Positions 1 to 8,138 of a stretch of 64,000 nucleotides of DNA are shown one piece after another (the first letter of the stretch is position 1; each line of letters starts with the position of its first letter). The notes beneath the pieces were generated by a model, which made no database searches, was not told the DNA's origin, and saw only the letters and a list, made by a program, of their open reading frames with translations. Source of the stretch: Flavobacterium gelatinilyticum (GTDB taxonomy: Bacteria > Bacteroidota > Bacteroidia > Flavobacteriales > Flavobacteriaceae). The position numbers were made by a program, and so were the translations under genes. Where the stretch lies: contig NZ_CP114287.1 of NCBI RefSeq assembly GCF_027111295.1, positions 2,480,001 to 2,544,000 of the forward strand, read 5' to 3'.

Positions 1-2
1 AT

Positions 3-140
3 AGAGAACTAATGGAAAAACAAACTATTCATTTAATGAATATTGAGAAAAGTAACGAAAGAATAAAAGTCAATTTGCAATTTTGGTTTTATTTCGCGAT
101 TGTCGGTATTGTAATAGCTATTTTATTTTCAATACAATAA
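3..140 (+). CDS. C-terminal end of a protein cut by the window edge, with a terminal membrane helix
   Basis: The frame is open from the left edge and stops at the TAA at 138-140. The visible part is about 45 residues: a polar stretch followed by a hydrophobic helix (FWFYFAIVGIVIAILFSI) that ends two residues before the stop. This looks like a tail anchor or the last transmembrane helix of a longer protein. An in-frame ATG at 12 could start a free 42-residue single-pass protein instead. Nothing identifies the family. Confidence 0.45.
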   Translation, partial: RELMEKQTIHLMNIEKSNERIKVNLQFWFYFAIVGIVIAILFSIQ

Positions 141-202
141 AAACATATCCAAAAACATTTTTCTATAATTAAAAAAGAATCTTTAATTCACAATATACCT
201 TA

Positions 203-239
203 AAAAAGAGTCGATCTTAAATAAAGACAGACTCTTTTT
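203..239. terminator. Bidirectional hairpin terminator
   Basis: Arms AAAAAGAGTC and GACTCTTTTT flank a loop of about 17 nt, with A/T runs on both sides. It lies between the truncated plus-strand gene and the convergent DoxX-like gene, so it can serve both. Confidence 0.6.
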
Positions 240-245
240 CTATAT

Positions 246-662
246 TTAACCCCTCCTCCTAAAATACCCAATAGCCCCAGTAGACCACAAAGCCAGAAAA
301 ATTAAAACAGGCTGAAAAAATAATCGGATGAGGCGTGCCTGATCTGTGTCGAGTCCGAAAGCAGGAGTTTTGTTTATATATTGAGCTATATTGCCCGGAA
401 AAACCAATATATAAAATACTGCGAGAGCAATACCCGCTATAACTTTATATCTCGTTAGAAATACCATACTCAATCCCAAGGTTATTTCTACTACTCCGGA
501 AAGTATTACAACTAAATCTTTATCCATCGGAACCCAGTTTGGAACCTGCGCCTGAAATTCCGTTCGCTGGAAAGTAAAATGACCAATCGCTGCTGTTATC
601 ATAAAAAGTCCCAGAAGTATCCTGAAGAAATTCTGGGTTTTAGTAGTTTCTATCGTTTCCAT
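246..662 (-). CDS. DoxX family membrane protein
   Basis: A 138-residue protein with four predicted membrane helices, at about residues 12-30, 48-68, 72-94 and 113-130, which is the DoxX family architecture and length. The first helix carries the small-residue and 'GHF' pattern common in these proteins. Family members are small inner-membrane proteins, some of them subunits of quinone-linked or thiosulfate:quinone oxidoreductase systems, but no substrate can be inferred here. It is a single gene ending at the bidirectional terminator at 203-239 and facing away from the secreted-protein gene at 853. The family call is fairly sure and the function is unknown. Confidence 0.75.
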   Translation of the reverse strand: METIETTKTQNFFRILLGLFMITAAIGHFTFQRTEFQAQVPNWVPMDKDLVVILSGVVEITLGLSMVFLTRYKVIAGIALAVFYILVFPGNIAQYINKTPAFGLDTDQARLIRLFFQPVLIFLALWSTGAIGYFRRRG

Positions 663-795
663 ACGTTTTGTTTAAATCTTCTTTCAAATTTACAACAGAA
701 AGACTTTCATTTCTTTGTAAAGTTTCGATCAAAAAATTATGAGATACCCACGTTTCAAATAGAAAGTTCATAAAACTCGCTGTCTATCTCGGCAT

Positions 796-803
796 TATCT
801 TTG
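796..803 (+). promoter_or_regulatory. Bacteroidota -7 promoter box (TATCTTTG)
   Basis: A TAnnTTTG match 50 nt before the ATG at 853. No clear TTG element was found at the usual distance upstream, so the call rests on the -7 box and its position. Confidence 0.45.
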
Positions 804-852
804 TGTTCCTCTCTAAAACCAGAAACGTCTAACCCTCAAAATCCTCACAAAA

Positions 853-1209
853 ATGAAAAAACTGATACCCGCCTTCATTTTATTAAGCTGTTTAAGCAGT
901 TTTGGACAAACCATTAACGGAATTCCAATTAAAGATTTAAATGTAAAATATCTGCAGATTATCGGAACCGAAAAATACATGTCGTCGAAATTAAATATTG
1001 CAATCGACATTGGCCAGCGAACCGCACTCCTTTCGAGCAACAAAGACACAGCACGCATTAAAGATGAAAAAGGAGAAGTCCTGGACTTTAACTCTATTAT
1101 GGATGCTTTAAACTACATGTCGGCATACGGATATGAATTTGTACAATCTAATATCGTAACCATCGAAAAATCGAATACCTATTATTACTTAATGAAGAAA
1201 AAGGAATAA
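853..1209 (+). CDS. Small secreted protein of unknown function
   Basis: A 118-residue protein with a clear N-terminal signal peptide: MKK, a hydrophobic core, then cleavage probably after the 'SFG' that precedes QTINGIPI. The mature part of about 98 residues has no cysteines and no recognised domain. It contains the segment IGQRTALLSSNKD and a tyrosine-rich region near the end. The TATCTTTG box at 796 and a strong hairpin terminator at 1245 mark it as a single-gene transcript. Short secreted proteins of this kind are common in Flavobacterium and mostly uncharacterised. Confidence 0.65.
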   Translation: MKKLIPAFILLSCLSSFGQTINGIPIKDLNVKYLQIIGTEKYMSSKLNIAIDIGQRTALLSSNKDTARIKDEKGEVLDFNSIMDALNYMSAYGYEFVQSNIVTIEKSNTYYYLMKKKE

Positions 1210-1244
1210 AAACCAATTTCTTTTTACAGCAAACAAAAAATCAG

Positions 1245-1274
1245 AACTGCAGCAAAAACCTGCAGTTTTTTTAT
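1245..1274 (+). terminator. Rho-independent terminator
   Basis: Arms AACTGCAG and CTGCAGTT around a 7-nt loop, followed by a T run. It ends the secreted-protein transcript. Confidence 0.7.
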
Positions 1275-1409
1275 TTTAAGTTAAACAAAAATCGCCTGTA
1301 TTTTGGGCAGAAAATATAATGGTGTTAATTTTCTCTTTTAAAAAACGCCTTCCTTAAATAAATTTCCTACTTAATTAATTACCTTCGCAAAGCCGTAAAA
1401 CGTTAATCC

Positions 1410-1417
1410 TATTTTTG
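1410..1417 (+). promoter_or_regulatory. Bacteroidota -7 promoter box (TATTTTTG)
   Basis: A TAnnTTTG match only 7 nt before the ATG at 1425. The mRNA would be leaderless or nearly so if this box is used with that start codon. Confidence 0.4.
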
Positions 1418-1424
1418 TAGAACA

Positions 1425-1874
1425 ATGAGCATTTTCAATTTATTCAGGAAAACAAATTTAGAATGTCCAAGATGTCTTGGCAAAGGACTTGTTGACTGGG
1501 AAGATATTCGGCGTTTAAACAAACAGCTTCGCTGGGTTCCGGCTCCATGCGCATATTGCAACGGCATTGGCAAGGTTCCAAAAGAGCAGCTCTTAAAAGT
1601 AGCTGTAGATTGTACATATCTTACGATTGACCTGCCCGATTCTGAAATAGAAAAAATAAAAGAAGGTCACGAAGAGGCCATAGAAAAAGGAAAACAACGC
1701 GAACTTTTTGTAGACAATATCATTCGCTATGCAGAGCATCATTTGTCGCAAAACATGGATGCCGAAAGTATCGCAAATCTCTATCTCAGTACCGAAGACG
1801 AAAAAGCTCCTTTTTCGGTCGAAAAAGAACACCTTATCAAATACATACAGTTGGTTATTGACTCTAAAGTTTAG
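1425..1874 (+). CDS. Hypothetical protein with a DnaJ-like CxxCxGxG zinc motif
   Basis: A 149-residue cytoplasmic protein. Residues 14-45 contain two knuckles, CPRCLGKG and CAYCNGIG, spaced like one zinc centre of the DnaJ cysteine-rich domain. The rest is charged and helical and shows no J domain or substrate-binding domain. Proteins with an isolated knuckle pair of this type often have redox or chaperone-accessory roles, but nothing in the context points to a partner. The gene stands alone, convergent with the S24 regulator at 1961. The zinc motif is clear and the function unknown. Confidence 0.6.
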   Translation: MSIFNLFRKTNLECPRCLGKGLVDWEDIRRLNKQLRWVPAPCAYCNGIGKVPKEQLLKVAVDCTYLTIDLPDSEIEKIKEGHEEAIEKGKQRELFVDNIIRYAEHHLSQNMDAESIANLYLSTEDEKAPFSVEKEHLIKYIQLVIDSKV

Positions 1875-1960
1875 TCTTAGTTTTCAATTTCAGTATTCAG
1901 TTTTAAACGCAGATCAAATTACCGCAAGCTTAAAACTGAATACTGAGACTGAACCCTGCA

Positions 1961-2656
1961 TTAAAACTGCGAATTAATTCTAATCGAAGCCTTAACCAGT
2001 GCAATAGCCTTAATACTTTCCAGAGGAAATTCAAAAGTTTGATGATCTGGGTTTTGCGCTACAAACTGCACAAAAGAATCACGATCTGATTTCTTTAAAA
2101 TACGGGTAAAGAAATTCTCATTACCATCGTTATTCACATAAATCAGATACATTTCGCCCCAGATAATATTCTCTTCCGGATTTTTTAAAATCTTATAAAT
2201 AACAATATCGCGGTTTCGCAGCAAAGGGCTCATGCTGTCTCCCGCAACATACATAGCACCATCGCAGTCCGAGATATTAGGCATGCTAATCGTATCTACA
2301 GGTCTTTGGTGATTATGATCTCCAAACAATTCCACAATTTCCGCCGCGGTACTGCTGTCATAAAGCGGAATGTTTAAATTCTTACGCGGTTTACCGTTTC
2401 GTAAATAGGCAGCCGCATTTTCATTCAGGATATTCGGTCTGCACATATCGCCCACACCGTACATAAGCCATTCTACATTAATATCAGGGTATCTGTTTAA
2501 GATATTCTCTAATTTATCAACTCCAATAGTTTTATCGTTTTTTAGCTGGCTTGCAAAAGATCCGTTAGACATTCCCACTTCTCTTTCAAAAGCACTCACT
2601 TTCATTCCCCGGAAATCAATATATTGCTTGATTCTTTTAATTGTATTTTCTACCAT
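1961..2656 (-). CDS. XRE/S24-type transcriptional regulator
   Basis: A 231-residue LexA/CI-like regulator. Residues 1-60 form a helix-turn-helix (KVSAFEREVGMSNGSFASQL). Residues about 115-225 form an S24 peptidase-like domain with the nucleophile motif GDSMSP. The position where LexA carries its catalytic lysine reads FFTRILKK, so autocleavage may be lost. That is an inference from motif alignment by eye. It is transcribed divergently from the 68-residue ORF at 2746. The shared 89-bp intergenic region carries two near-identical 14-bp AT-rich repeats that are likely operators. Such regulator/small-ORF pairs recall phage immunity regions, but no other phage genes follow. Confidence 0.75.
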   Translation of the reverse strand: MVENTIKRIKQYIDFRGMKVSAFEREVGMSNGSFASQLKNDKTIGVDKLENILNRYPDINVEWLMYGVGDMCRPNILNENAAAYLRNGKPRKNLNIPLYDSSTAAEIVELFGDHNHQRPVDTISMPNISDCDGAMYVAGDSMSPLLRNRDIVIYKILKNPEENIIWGEMYLIYVNNDGNENFFTRILKKSDRDSFVQFVAQNPDHQTFEFPLESIKAIALVKASIRINSQF

Positions 2657-2668
2657 AGCTTATTTTTT

Positions 2669-2710
2669 TAGAAATATTCTTATAAATCCTTTCAATTAAG
2701 AAATATCTTA
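2669..2710. promoter_or_regulatory. Two candidate operator repeats for the S24 regulator
   Basis: TAGAAATATTCTTA (2669-2682) and TAAGAAATATCTTA (2697-2710) are 28 nt apart start to start, and each is close to palindromic. The second abuts the -7 box at 2713, so a bound repressor would block the rightward promoter. Confidence 0.45.
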
Positions 2711-2712
2711 CG

Positions 2713-2720
2713 TATATTTG
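2713..2720 (+). promoter_or_regulatory. Bacteroidota -7 promoter box (TATATTTG)
   Basis: A TAnnTTTG match 25 nt before the ATG at 2746, directly next to the second putative operator. Confidence 0.55.
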
Positions 2721-2745
2721 TCTTATTTTTAATACAAATTGAACA

Positions 2746-2952
2746 ATGAGCAAAAATATAAAAACTAAGTTAAGTTACAACCAAGACGTGCTAAATATTC
2801 TAAAAAATAAATACGGGTATTCTTACGACTATATACGAAAATCGATTAGAGGAGACCGTGCAGGCGTTATCTGCGACATTCTGAAAAACGAATATCACAG
2901 GCTAAATAATGAGGCAAAAAAAGCCATCGAGAGTAAGGCCGGAGATTTATAG
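2746..2952 (+). CDS. Small basic protein divergent from the S24 regulator
   Basis: A 68-residue, lysine- and arginine-rich protein with a helical pattern (VLNILKNKYGYSYDYIRKSI). It has its own promoter box and lies opposite the regulator at 1961, like the regulator/small-target pairs of phage and mobile-element control regions. It could be a small DNA-binding protein; no family was recognised. Confidence 0.55.
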   Translation: MSKNIKTKLSYNQDVLNILKNKYGYSYDYIRKSIRGDRAGVICDILKNEYHRLNNEAKKAIESKAGDL

Positions 2953-3533
2953 AATTTGAACTACAAACCATTTTACCTAAAATAAATTTTTGCTCAGATT
3001 AGCCGCGAAAGGCAGACCGTAATGACTGATTTTTCTAATTGCGGCTTTGCTTTTTAACTTTTCCTAATATAATCTTCGTATCTACAATTTATCACATCAA
3101 ATGCAGTACAACAAAAAACAGGTATAAATACGTGTTGCAGAAACTTTAATTAATAGTATCATTGCGGTCTGAATAATTTTTTTTTAGAATTTAGTTTTCC
3201 GAAAGGATAATTTGTGTAAACGTTGTCATTTTTTTGAAAAAAACAAAGTGAGATTCAGTCCCAGCCGATTTGGATCTCGCTTTTTTTTATGCCTTTATGC
3301 AGAGTCGGCTTCGAAGGCACTAATATTTTTTGTTTCACGCAGATTTAAAAGGAATTTTAACTGCTTTGGAAGATTTAAAATTCAATTACCCACAAACATT
3401 ATGGCAGAAATTCTTTGCGAACTTTGCAGTTAAATACCAGCCGCTAAAAAAACTTTATGTCATAAGATACCTTAGCAAAACCTTTGTACCTTTACCTCAT
3501 AAACGCCACGAAAATTAAAGCCAAAAAATCGAT
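2953..3533. other. Intergenic region of 581 bp without a supported gene
   Basis: The stretch includes a hairpin followed by a T run at 3245-3288 and, from about 3335 to 3500, degenerate sequence of the kind often seen between Flavobacterium genes (cgcagatttaaaagg..., ttctttgcgaactttgcag). The short open frames here have no start signals or protein-like composition. Confidence 0.5.
3245..3288 (+). terminator. Hairpin plus T-run with no gene directly upstream
   Basis: Arms AAAGTGAGATTC and GGATCTCGCTTT pair with one G-T wobble and one mismatch, followed by TTTTT. It is too far from the gene ending at 2952 to be an obvious terminator for it, so a short untranslated transcript ending here is possible. 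Confidence 0.4.
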
Positions 3534-4763
3534 ATGAAACGAGAACATTATATCCCGTTCAACAAAGAATTTTTACTCGAACAACAGCTTGCCGCTTTCG
3601 CTGAAGATCCGCAGAAGACAGACGATTTTAAAAAATTATTCGATATAATCGAACATTATTATCACTACGAATCGTTTAACCTGAACCGAAACTTAAAGCA
3701 AAACTATGCTTTGTATGATCCGGATTTGAGCGAAAAAGAACGTGAGCAGTTTATAGGAAAAAGTAATTTCCCGGTTTTTAAAGAAACACTGCTCAAAGTT
3801 TTGGAGCGCGGCAATTATTACCGGATTGAAAAAGAAACTTTAGAGGAGGCTTTTAACGAATCTGACTTAATTGGTCTGGATCTCGTTATCGATTTTAATG
3901 CCTTTAAAGATTATGAACTCTATGCACGCGGCACACATAAAGCAAAAGAAAAAATTACAAAATTTTTCTTCTGGAAAAAAGAAGTCGAAATCGAATATTA
4001 CGATCGTGTCCTGATTTACCTAAACTACAGCGATGCCGATTTCCTGACAGCCAAAAAAGTCAAATTAGGAAAAATGCCAATCGATCCGGGTTCTATCGCT
4101 CTGAAAATCTTTAAACGCGTTCCTAAAAATGATATTGAAACGGTTTTCCCAAATGCGATTCCTAGAATGTCCTTAAAAGACAAATTACTGCTTTGGGTTC
4201 CGGGTATTTTTGGAGGTATTTCGCTGCTGAGTGCCAAAGTAATTCCGGCTTTAGTTAATATGTACGAAGCTTACCAAACTGGAGAAACGATCAATTTATT
4301 AAACAGTAAAACGTCTCTGAATCAGGGCTTAATCGCTTTAGGAATTCTGGGAGCTTATTGTTTCCGTCAGTACAATAACTTCATCAATAGAAAAATCAGA
4401 TATTCTAAAACGTTGTCCGACAGTTTGTACTTTAAAAATGTGGGGAACAACAGCGGTGCTTTTTACTCGCTTCTAAATTCATCCGAAGAAGAAGCTTTAA
4501 AAGAAACTATTCTAGCTTATACGTTTTTACATGTAAGCGAAAAACCGCTGACCGCCGAAGAACTGGATGAACAAATCGAATCCTGGTTCGAAACCAAACT
4601 CAAAACTAATCTCGATTTTGATGTTCACGATGCTTTACTAAAATTGCAGAGCATTGGTCTTGGCACAGAAAACAATGGCAGATGGACGGTTATTCCGCTC
4701 CACGATGCACTGGTTAAGATTGATTATTTGTGGGATAACGTATTTCAGTACAATCAAAATTAG
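3534..4763 (+). CDS. DUF3754 (TMEM143-like) membrane protein
   Basis: A 409-residue protein of the DUF3754 family, to which eukaryotic TMEM143 belongs. A charged N-terminal region with the segment MKREHYIPF precedes a middle domain (about 95-220) with alternating strands, two membrane helices at about 222-240 and 262-280, and a C-terminal winged-helix-like part (about 320-405) with the segment 'LHVSEKPLTAEELDEQIE'. Its cellular role is unknown in bacteria. It stands alone, preceded by a long intergenic region. The family call rests on overall architecture and remembered family sequences. Confidence 0.65.
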   Translation: MKREHYIPFNKEFLLEQQLAAFAEDPQKTDDFKKLFDIIEHYYHYESFNLNRNLKQNYALYDPDLSEKEREQFIGKSNFPVFKETLLKVLERGNYYRIEKETLEEAFNESDLIGLDLVIDFNAFKDYELYARGTHKAKEKITKFFFWKKEVEIEYYDRVLIYLNYSDADFLTAKKVKLGKMPIDPGSIALKIFKRVPKNDIETVFPNAIPRMSLKDKLLLWVPGIFGGISLLSAKVIPALVNMYEAYQTGETINLLNSKTSLNQGLIALGILGAYCFRQYNNFINRKIRYSKTLSDSLYFKNVGNNSGAFYSLLNSSEEEALKETILAYTFLHVSEKPLTAEELDEQIESWFETKLKTNLDFDVHDALLKLQSIGLGTENNGRWTVIPLHDALVKIDYLWDNVFQYNQN

Positions 4764-4833
4764 GTATTGGATTTTATATTGAAAATTAACGCTTAAAAAA
4801 TGCTTTTTTTAGCGGGACTTTGCAATCTATTTT

Positions 4834-4841
4834 TAAATTTG
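4834..4841 (+). promoter_or_regulatory. Possible -7 promoter box (TAAATTTG)
   Basis: A TAnnTTTG match 97 nt before the next start at 4938. A TTTG lies only 11 nt upstream, which is short for the usual spacing. Confidence 0.3.
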
Positions 4842-4937
4842 TAAGAAGAATACGGGTTTTGTAAATTATATTTTTAGAAAATCTCTTTATTTATTCGTCC
4901 TATAACTAATAGTAAACAACTTTAAAAGCCCCAAAAA

Positions 4938-5639
4938 ATGAAACTTACCAATTTTTTAAGCGATCAGGGTTACGACATTATCGAAGGTCCTGTACGAAAC
5001 CACAAGCCCCTGCAATTATGGATTAAAAAACCATTTGATGAAGCACAGCTGTACTACGCCCATATTGAGCATGCTTTTAAAAGCAGTGTTGTTTTGACTG
5101 AAATCGAAAATCCGGCATTAAATGTAAGCACCAATCAAAACGATGTATACGGATTTAATATTGGTATTACCCTTTTGCAGGAAATCCTGAAAACGCTTGG
5201 TCTGGGCGCATTTGAGCTTGAAAATAAAATCAAATCCGGGAAAAAAGTAACAATTAGTTACGATAATTCGGTTACCAAAGAATATGCACTCGGGAACATT
5301 GAAGATTTTATGTACAACGCTGATTTTGTGCATCCAAATCCGTCTCTATTAAAAAACGCAAACCGAAATCATATTCTTGTTATTACCGGAACCGTATTTG
5401 CTAAAAACCTGATCGTTGATATTGAAACAGATTTTACGCTCGATACTAATCTTATCGCAGGTTTAAACGAAGTCGCCAACGGAAAACTGGATTTTTCGAT
5501 CAGTAATCAGAAAAAATTAAAAATGGTTTCGAGTTCTGAAATTTATTTCCCCATAGCCGTAAAAGCCAGCCGTATAGATTACGACAAAAGCCGTTTTAAA
5601 AAATTGATTCTGGTTACAGATTTTAATAATATCTTTTAA
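4938..5639 (+). CDS. Hypothetical protein, possibly gasdermin-like
   Basis: A 233-residue soluble protein without a signal peptide or cysteines at the N-terminus. The order of features recalls bacterial gasdermins: a short opening segment FLSDQGYDIIEGP, then KPLQLWIKK, a helical LLQEILKTLGLGAFEL, a strand pair KVTISYDNSVTKEY and LGNIEDFMYNADF, then ILVITGTVFAKNLIV. This resemblance is by eye from memory and not verified. Known bacterial gasdermins are usually next to a caspase-like or other protease gene and have a palmitoylated N-terminal cysteine. Neither is seen here: the neighbours are a DUF3754 protein and an Mpo1-like protein. Treat it as unknown, with gasdermin fold as a testable idea. 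Confidence 0.5.
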   Translation: MKLTNFLSDQGYDIIEGPVRNHKPLQLWIKKPFDEAQLYYAHIEHAFKSSVVLTEIENPALNVSTNQNDVYGFNIGITLLQEILKTLGLGAFELENKIKSGKKVTISYDNSVTKEYALGNIEDFMYNADFVHPNPSLLKNANRNHILVITGTVFAKNLIVDIETDFTLDTNLIAGLNEVANGKLDFSISNQKKLKMVSSSEIYFPIAVKASRIDYDKSRFKKLILVTDFNNIF

Positions 5640-5765
5640 TTTTTTTTGCCGCTAAGGATCAAGGTTAAATCTTAACTTATCTAAAAGACTTTGTGCCTTA
5701 ACGCCTTAGCTGCAGATTACATTTATTTTATTAGCTTTACAAAACTAACCTTACAAACCAAAAAA

Positions 5766-6230
5766 ATGAAAACACTAGAACAATGGTTTGCGGAATATTC
5801 CGTAAGCCACCAGCATCCAAGAAACAAGGCTATACATTATATCTGCGTTCCGGTCATTTACTTTTCGATCGTGGGTTTATTAATGAGTATTCCGAGCGGG
5901 ATTATTGCCGAAACTTTAAAACTGAATTCACCGGTAATTGAAAACTGGGCTTGTGTTGTTCTTGTTTTTGTCCTGCTGTTCTACATTCGGTTATCGGTGG
6001 TAATGGCGCTTAAAATTGCTGTTTTTTCTTTTTTCTGCCTTATTGCAAATTATTATCTGGCGCAGATATTTCCGTTATGGATATTTTCGCTTGGCTTATT
6101 TGCAGTGGCATGGGTCGGACAATTTTATGGTCATGATATCGAAGGCAAAAAACCGTCTTTCTTAAAAGACATTCAGTTTTTACTTATAGGTCCGGCTTGG
6201 GTTGTGGAGAATTTATTTTCTAAAAAATAA
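5766..6230 (+). CDS. Mpo1-like (DUF962/YGL010w) membrane protein
   Basis: A 154-residue integral membrane protein. The opening MKTLEQWFAEYSVSHQHPRN followed by 'HYICVPVIYFSI' is the hallmark of the Mpo1/DUF962 family. In yeast, Mpo1 is an Fe(II)-dependent 2-hydroxy fatty acid dioxygenase of the ER, and the histidines in HQHPRN and HYICVP, plus GHDIEGKKP near the C-terminus, match its likely metal ligands. Four to five hydrophobic segments cover about residues 28-135. I chose the ATG at 5766 rather than an upstream start at 5691, because the family N-terminus begins there and the upstream extension overlaps repetitive intergenic sequence. A terminator follows at 6284. Confidence 0.75.
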   Translation: MKTLEQWFAEYSVSHQHPRNKAIHYICVPVIYFSIVGLLMSIPSGIIAETLKLNSPVIENWACVVLVFVLLFYIRLSVVMALKIAVFSFFCLIANYYLAQIFPLWIFSLGLFAVAWVGQFYGHDIEGKKPSFLKDIQFLLIGPAWVVENLFSKK

Positions 6231-6283
6231 TAGTAATCCAGAATTTAAATATTCTTTATAATTCTAAAATATAAAATTATCTC

Positions 6284-6318
6284 AGCTTCATTTTCTTTAT
6301 GTAAATGGAGCTTTTTTA
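6284..6318 (+). terminator. Rho-independent terminator
   Basis: Arms AGCTTCATTT and AAATGGAGCT (one G-T pair) with a T run, 54 nt after the Mpo1-like gene. Confidence 0.65.
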
Positions 6319-6367
6319 TTTATTAGCTTTATCCCATCCTCAAATAGTGAATTACAAAAATTAAATA

Positions 6368-7189
6368 ATGTTTTACGGAAGCCCTCATATAGACACTATA
6401 ATTAGTTTATTTATTCATATCATCCTCTTTTTCTTAGTTTCAATAGTTTTCTCAATTGTATTAATAACTATTTTTAGAAAATGGAAAGTGATTTCTTTTT
6501 CAACAGTTCTAAAGTCAAATTTAGCGCTGTATGGAACTTTAATCTGCGTCTATATCCTCAGTTTCATATTCGGTGTTTATATTTTGATGTTTAGCCAAAA
6601 AAATGATTTACCTGAAAAAATTCTTTACATTACATTTTTCATTATTCTATTTCTTATTCAGACATTCTTCTTCTCAAGATATTTTTACAAACATCAAAAA
6701 GACAGATTTATACAAGTATACAAGTCACTCACTATACTTATTTATTTTAGTTCATTAGTGTATATCTTAATATGTTATTTTCCAATTGATAATTATGACA
6801 AATACTTAACACATTCTAAAACTTACACTTATCTGCCTGTAAATAATAAAAAAACATTACTGGACGGATCAACTCTAAAAATAGATTCTGCAATTTCAAC
6901 TATTGAATATTTTAGCAATAAAAAAACTGTAGAAAATGATTTAAGTTTTACAATTTACTTTGATTGTAAAGAAAATGAAACGAAAATGCCTCCTTTTAGC
7001 TTTAAAGCTTTAGATTCTATTAATGAATTTGGAGGATCAAGTAGTCAGATGAAGTATAAAGAGTTGTTTTTAAAAAAATTAGATGATTCTATAAAAATTA
7101 TAATTGAGGAATATTCAGAAAAAAGTACATTAAAAAATGATCCTATACTATTTGTAAAAAGAAAGACCTTCATAAAACGTTTTCCTTAA
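6368..7189 (+). CDS. Membrane protein of unknown function
   Basis: A 273-residue protein that begins with a membrane half of four hydrophobic segments (about residues 10-35, 53-77, 86-106 and 122-142). It ends with a polar, probably extracytoplasmic or cytoplasmic domain of about 130 residues, rich in lysine and serine. No motif was recognised. The gene is more AT-rich than its neighbours by eye. It follows a terminator and has no obvious operon partner, although the next gene at 7351 is also a membrane protein of unknown role. Confidence 0.6.
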   Translation: MFYGSPHIDTIISLFIHIILFFLVSIVFSIVLITIFRKWKVISFSTVLKSNLALYGTLICVYILSFIFGVYILMFSQKNDLPEKILYITFFIILFLIQTFFFSRYFYKHQKDRFIQVYKSLTILIYFSSLVYILICYFPIDNYDKYLTHSKTYTYLPVNNKKTLLDGSTLKIDSAISTIEYFSNKKTVENDLSFTIYFDCKENETKMPPFSFKALDSINEFGGSSSQMKYKELFLKKLDDSIKIIIEEYSEKSTLKNDPILFVKRKTFIKRFP

Positions 7190-7350
7190 ACTGATAGATT
7201 TAAAACAGTTACAAAAAATAAGTATTTCCCGCAATGAAACATTACTTATATTAGCTCTGCCAAAACCAAATCTTTATCAGCATTAAAGATATAGCCGAAG
7301 ATCGTAAGAACTATATAAAGCTGATTATTGAGTTAACCCGAAAACATAAA

Positions 7351-8127
7351 ATGAAAATAAAAAAAACTATTCCAAATCCTGTTTCCAACGAAACTTCTGA
7401 ATTGTGGAAAGAATTTTTCAAAAGGCTTCTGTATATCGGATTGTGTATCATTATCATATGCCTTTTTGCCAATAACAATGATGCTTTCAGACTCGTTCCT
7501 CTGCCCTTTCTTTTCATTGCGCTCTACCAGATTATTGCAATTATTAAGGTTTGCGAATATCTAATCAATGAATATTTCCCGCTAAAAACGCCATCGAATA
7601 AAATTGCTAAACCACTGGATAAGTTCTTTCATTATTTTGCGCTGACCATTTTTTTCTCCGGATTATTAGGTTTGATATTTGAGATTAGAAATTTTGACCG
7701 TACCATTAACGGAGCCGTATTTTTCCGCAACACCTGTTTTATTGGAATAGGAATTGGAATTGCATTTGCTGTTCTTTTAAAAATACTTTCGCCGAGTGTT
7801 TATGACGAAAACAATCGAAGATATACCGTGATTTCTGGTTTCATATTAGGTTTCTTTCTCCTTACTCCCTCCGTTTCCAGCTTTGTAAATCACACTCTTG
7901 CTGACGAACAAAGAGTCTGCAAAAATTTCACCATAACCGAAACAAGAATTACTAAAAAAAGATCTAAAGAATATTTCGTTTACCTCGATATGGAAGATCA
8001 TCGCAATGAACGATTTTCGGTAAATAAAAATAAAACCTTTTACAAAGGAGAACAAATCGAGCTTTGTATCCTGAAAGGCAGACTGGGTTACGATTATGTT
8101 GTTGAGTTTAATAAAATGACGAAATAA
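7351..8127 (+). CDS. Membrane protein of unknown function
   Basis: A 258-residue protein with about five hydrophobic segments: residues 26-42, 47-66, 88-107, 120-145 and 158-178. A C-terminal soluble domain of about 75 residues starts around TEQRVCKN-like sequence and contains the segments YFVYLDMEDHRNERF and GEQIELCILKGRLG, which look like a small beta domain. The lipoprotein gene at 8139 begins 11 nt after its stop, so the two are probably co-transcribed. No family was recognised. Confidence 0.65.
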   Translation: MKIKKTIPNPVSNETSELWKEFFKRLLYIGLCIIIICLFANNNDAFRLVPLPFLFIALYQIIAIIKVCEYLINEYFPLKTPSNKIAKPLDKFFHYFALTIFFSGLLGLIFEIRNFDRTINGAVFFRNTCFIGIGIGIAFAVLLKILSPSVYDENNRRYTVISGFILGFFLLTPSVSSFVNHTLADEQRVCKNFTITETRITKKRSKEYFVYLDMEDHRNERFSVNKNKTFYKGEQIELCILKGRLGYDYVVEFNKMTK

Positions 8128-8138
8128 AATCCTGCTTT

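Noticed and set aside
3212..3518. Two short plus-strand frames in the intergenic region before the DUF3754 gene
   Set aside because: They cross the terminator-like hairpin and degenerate intergenic sequence, with no protein-like pattern.
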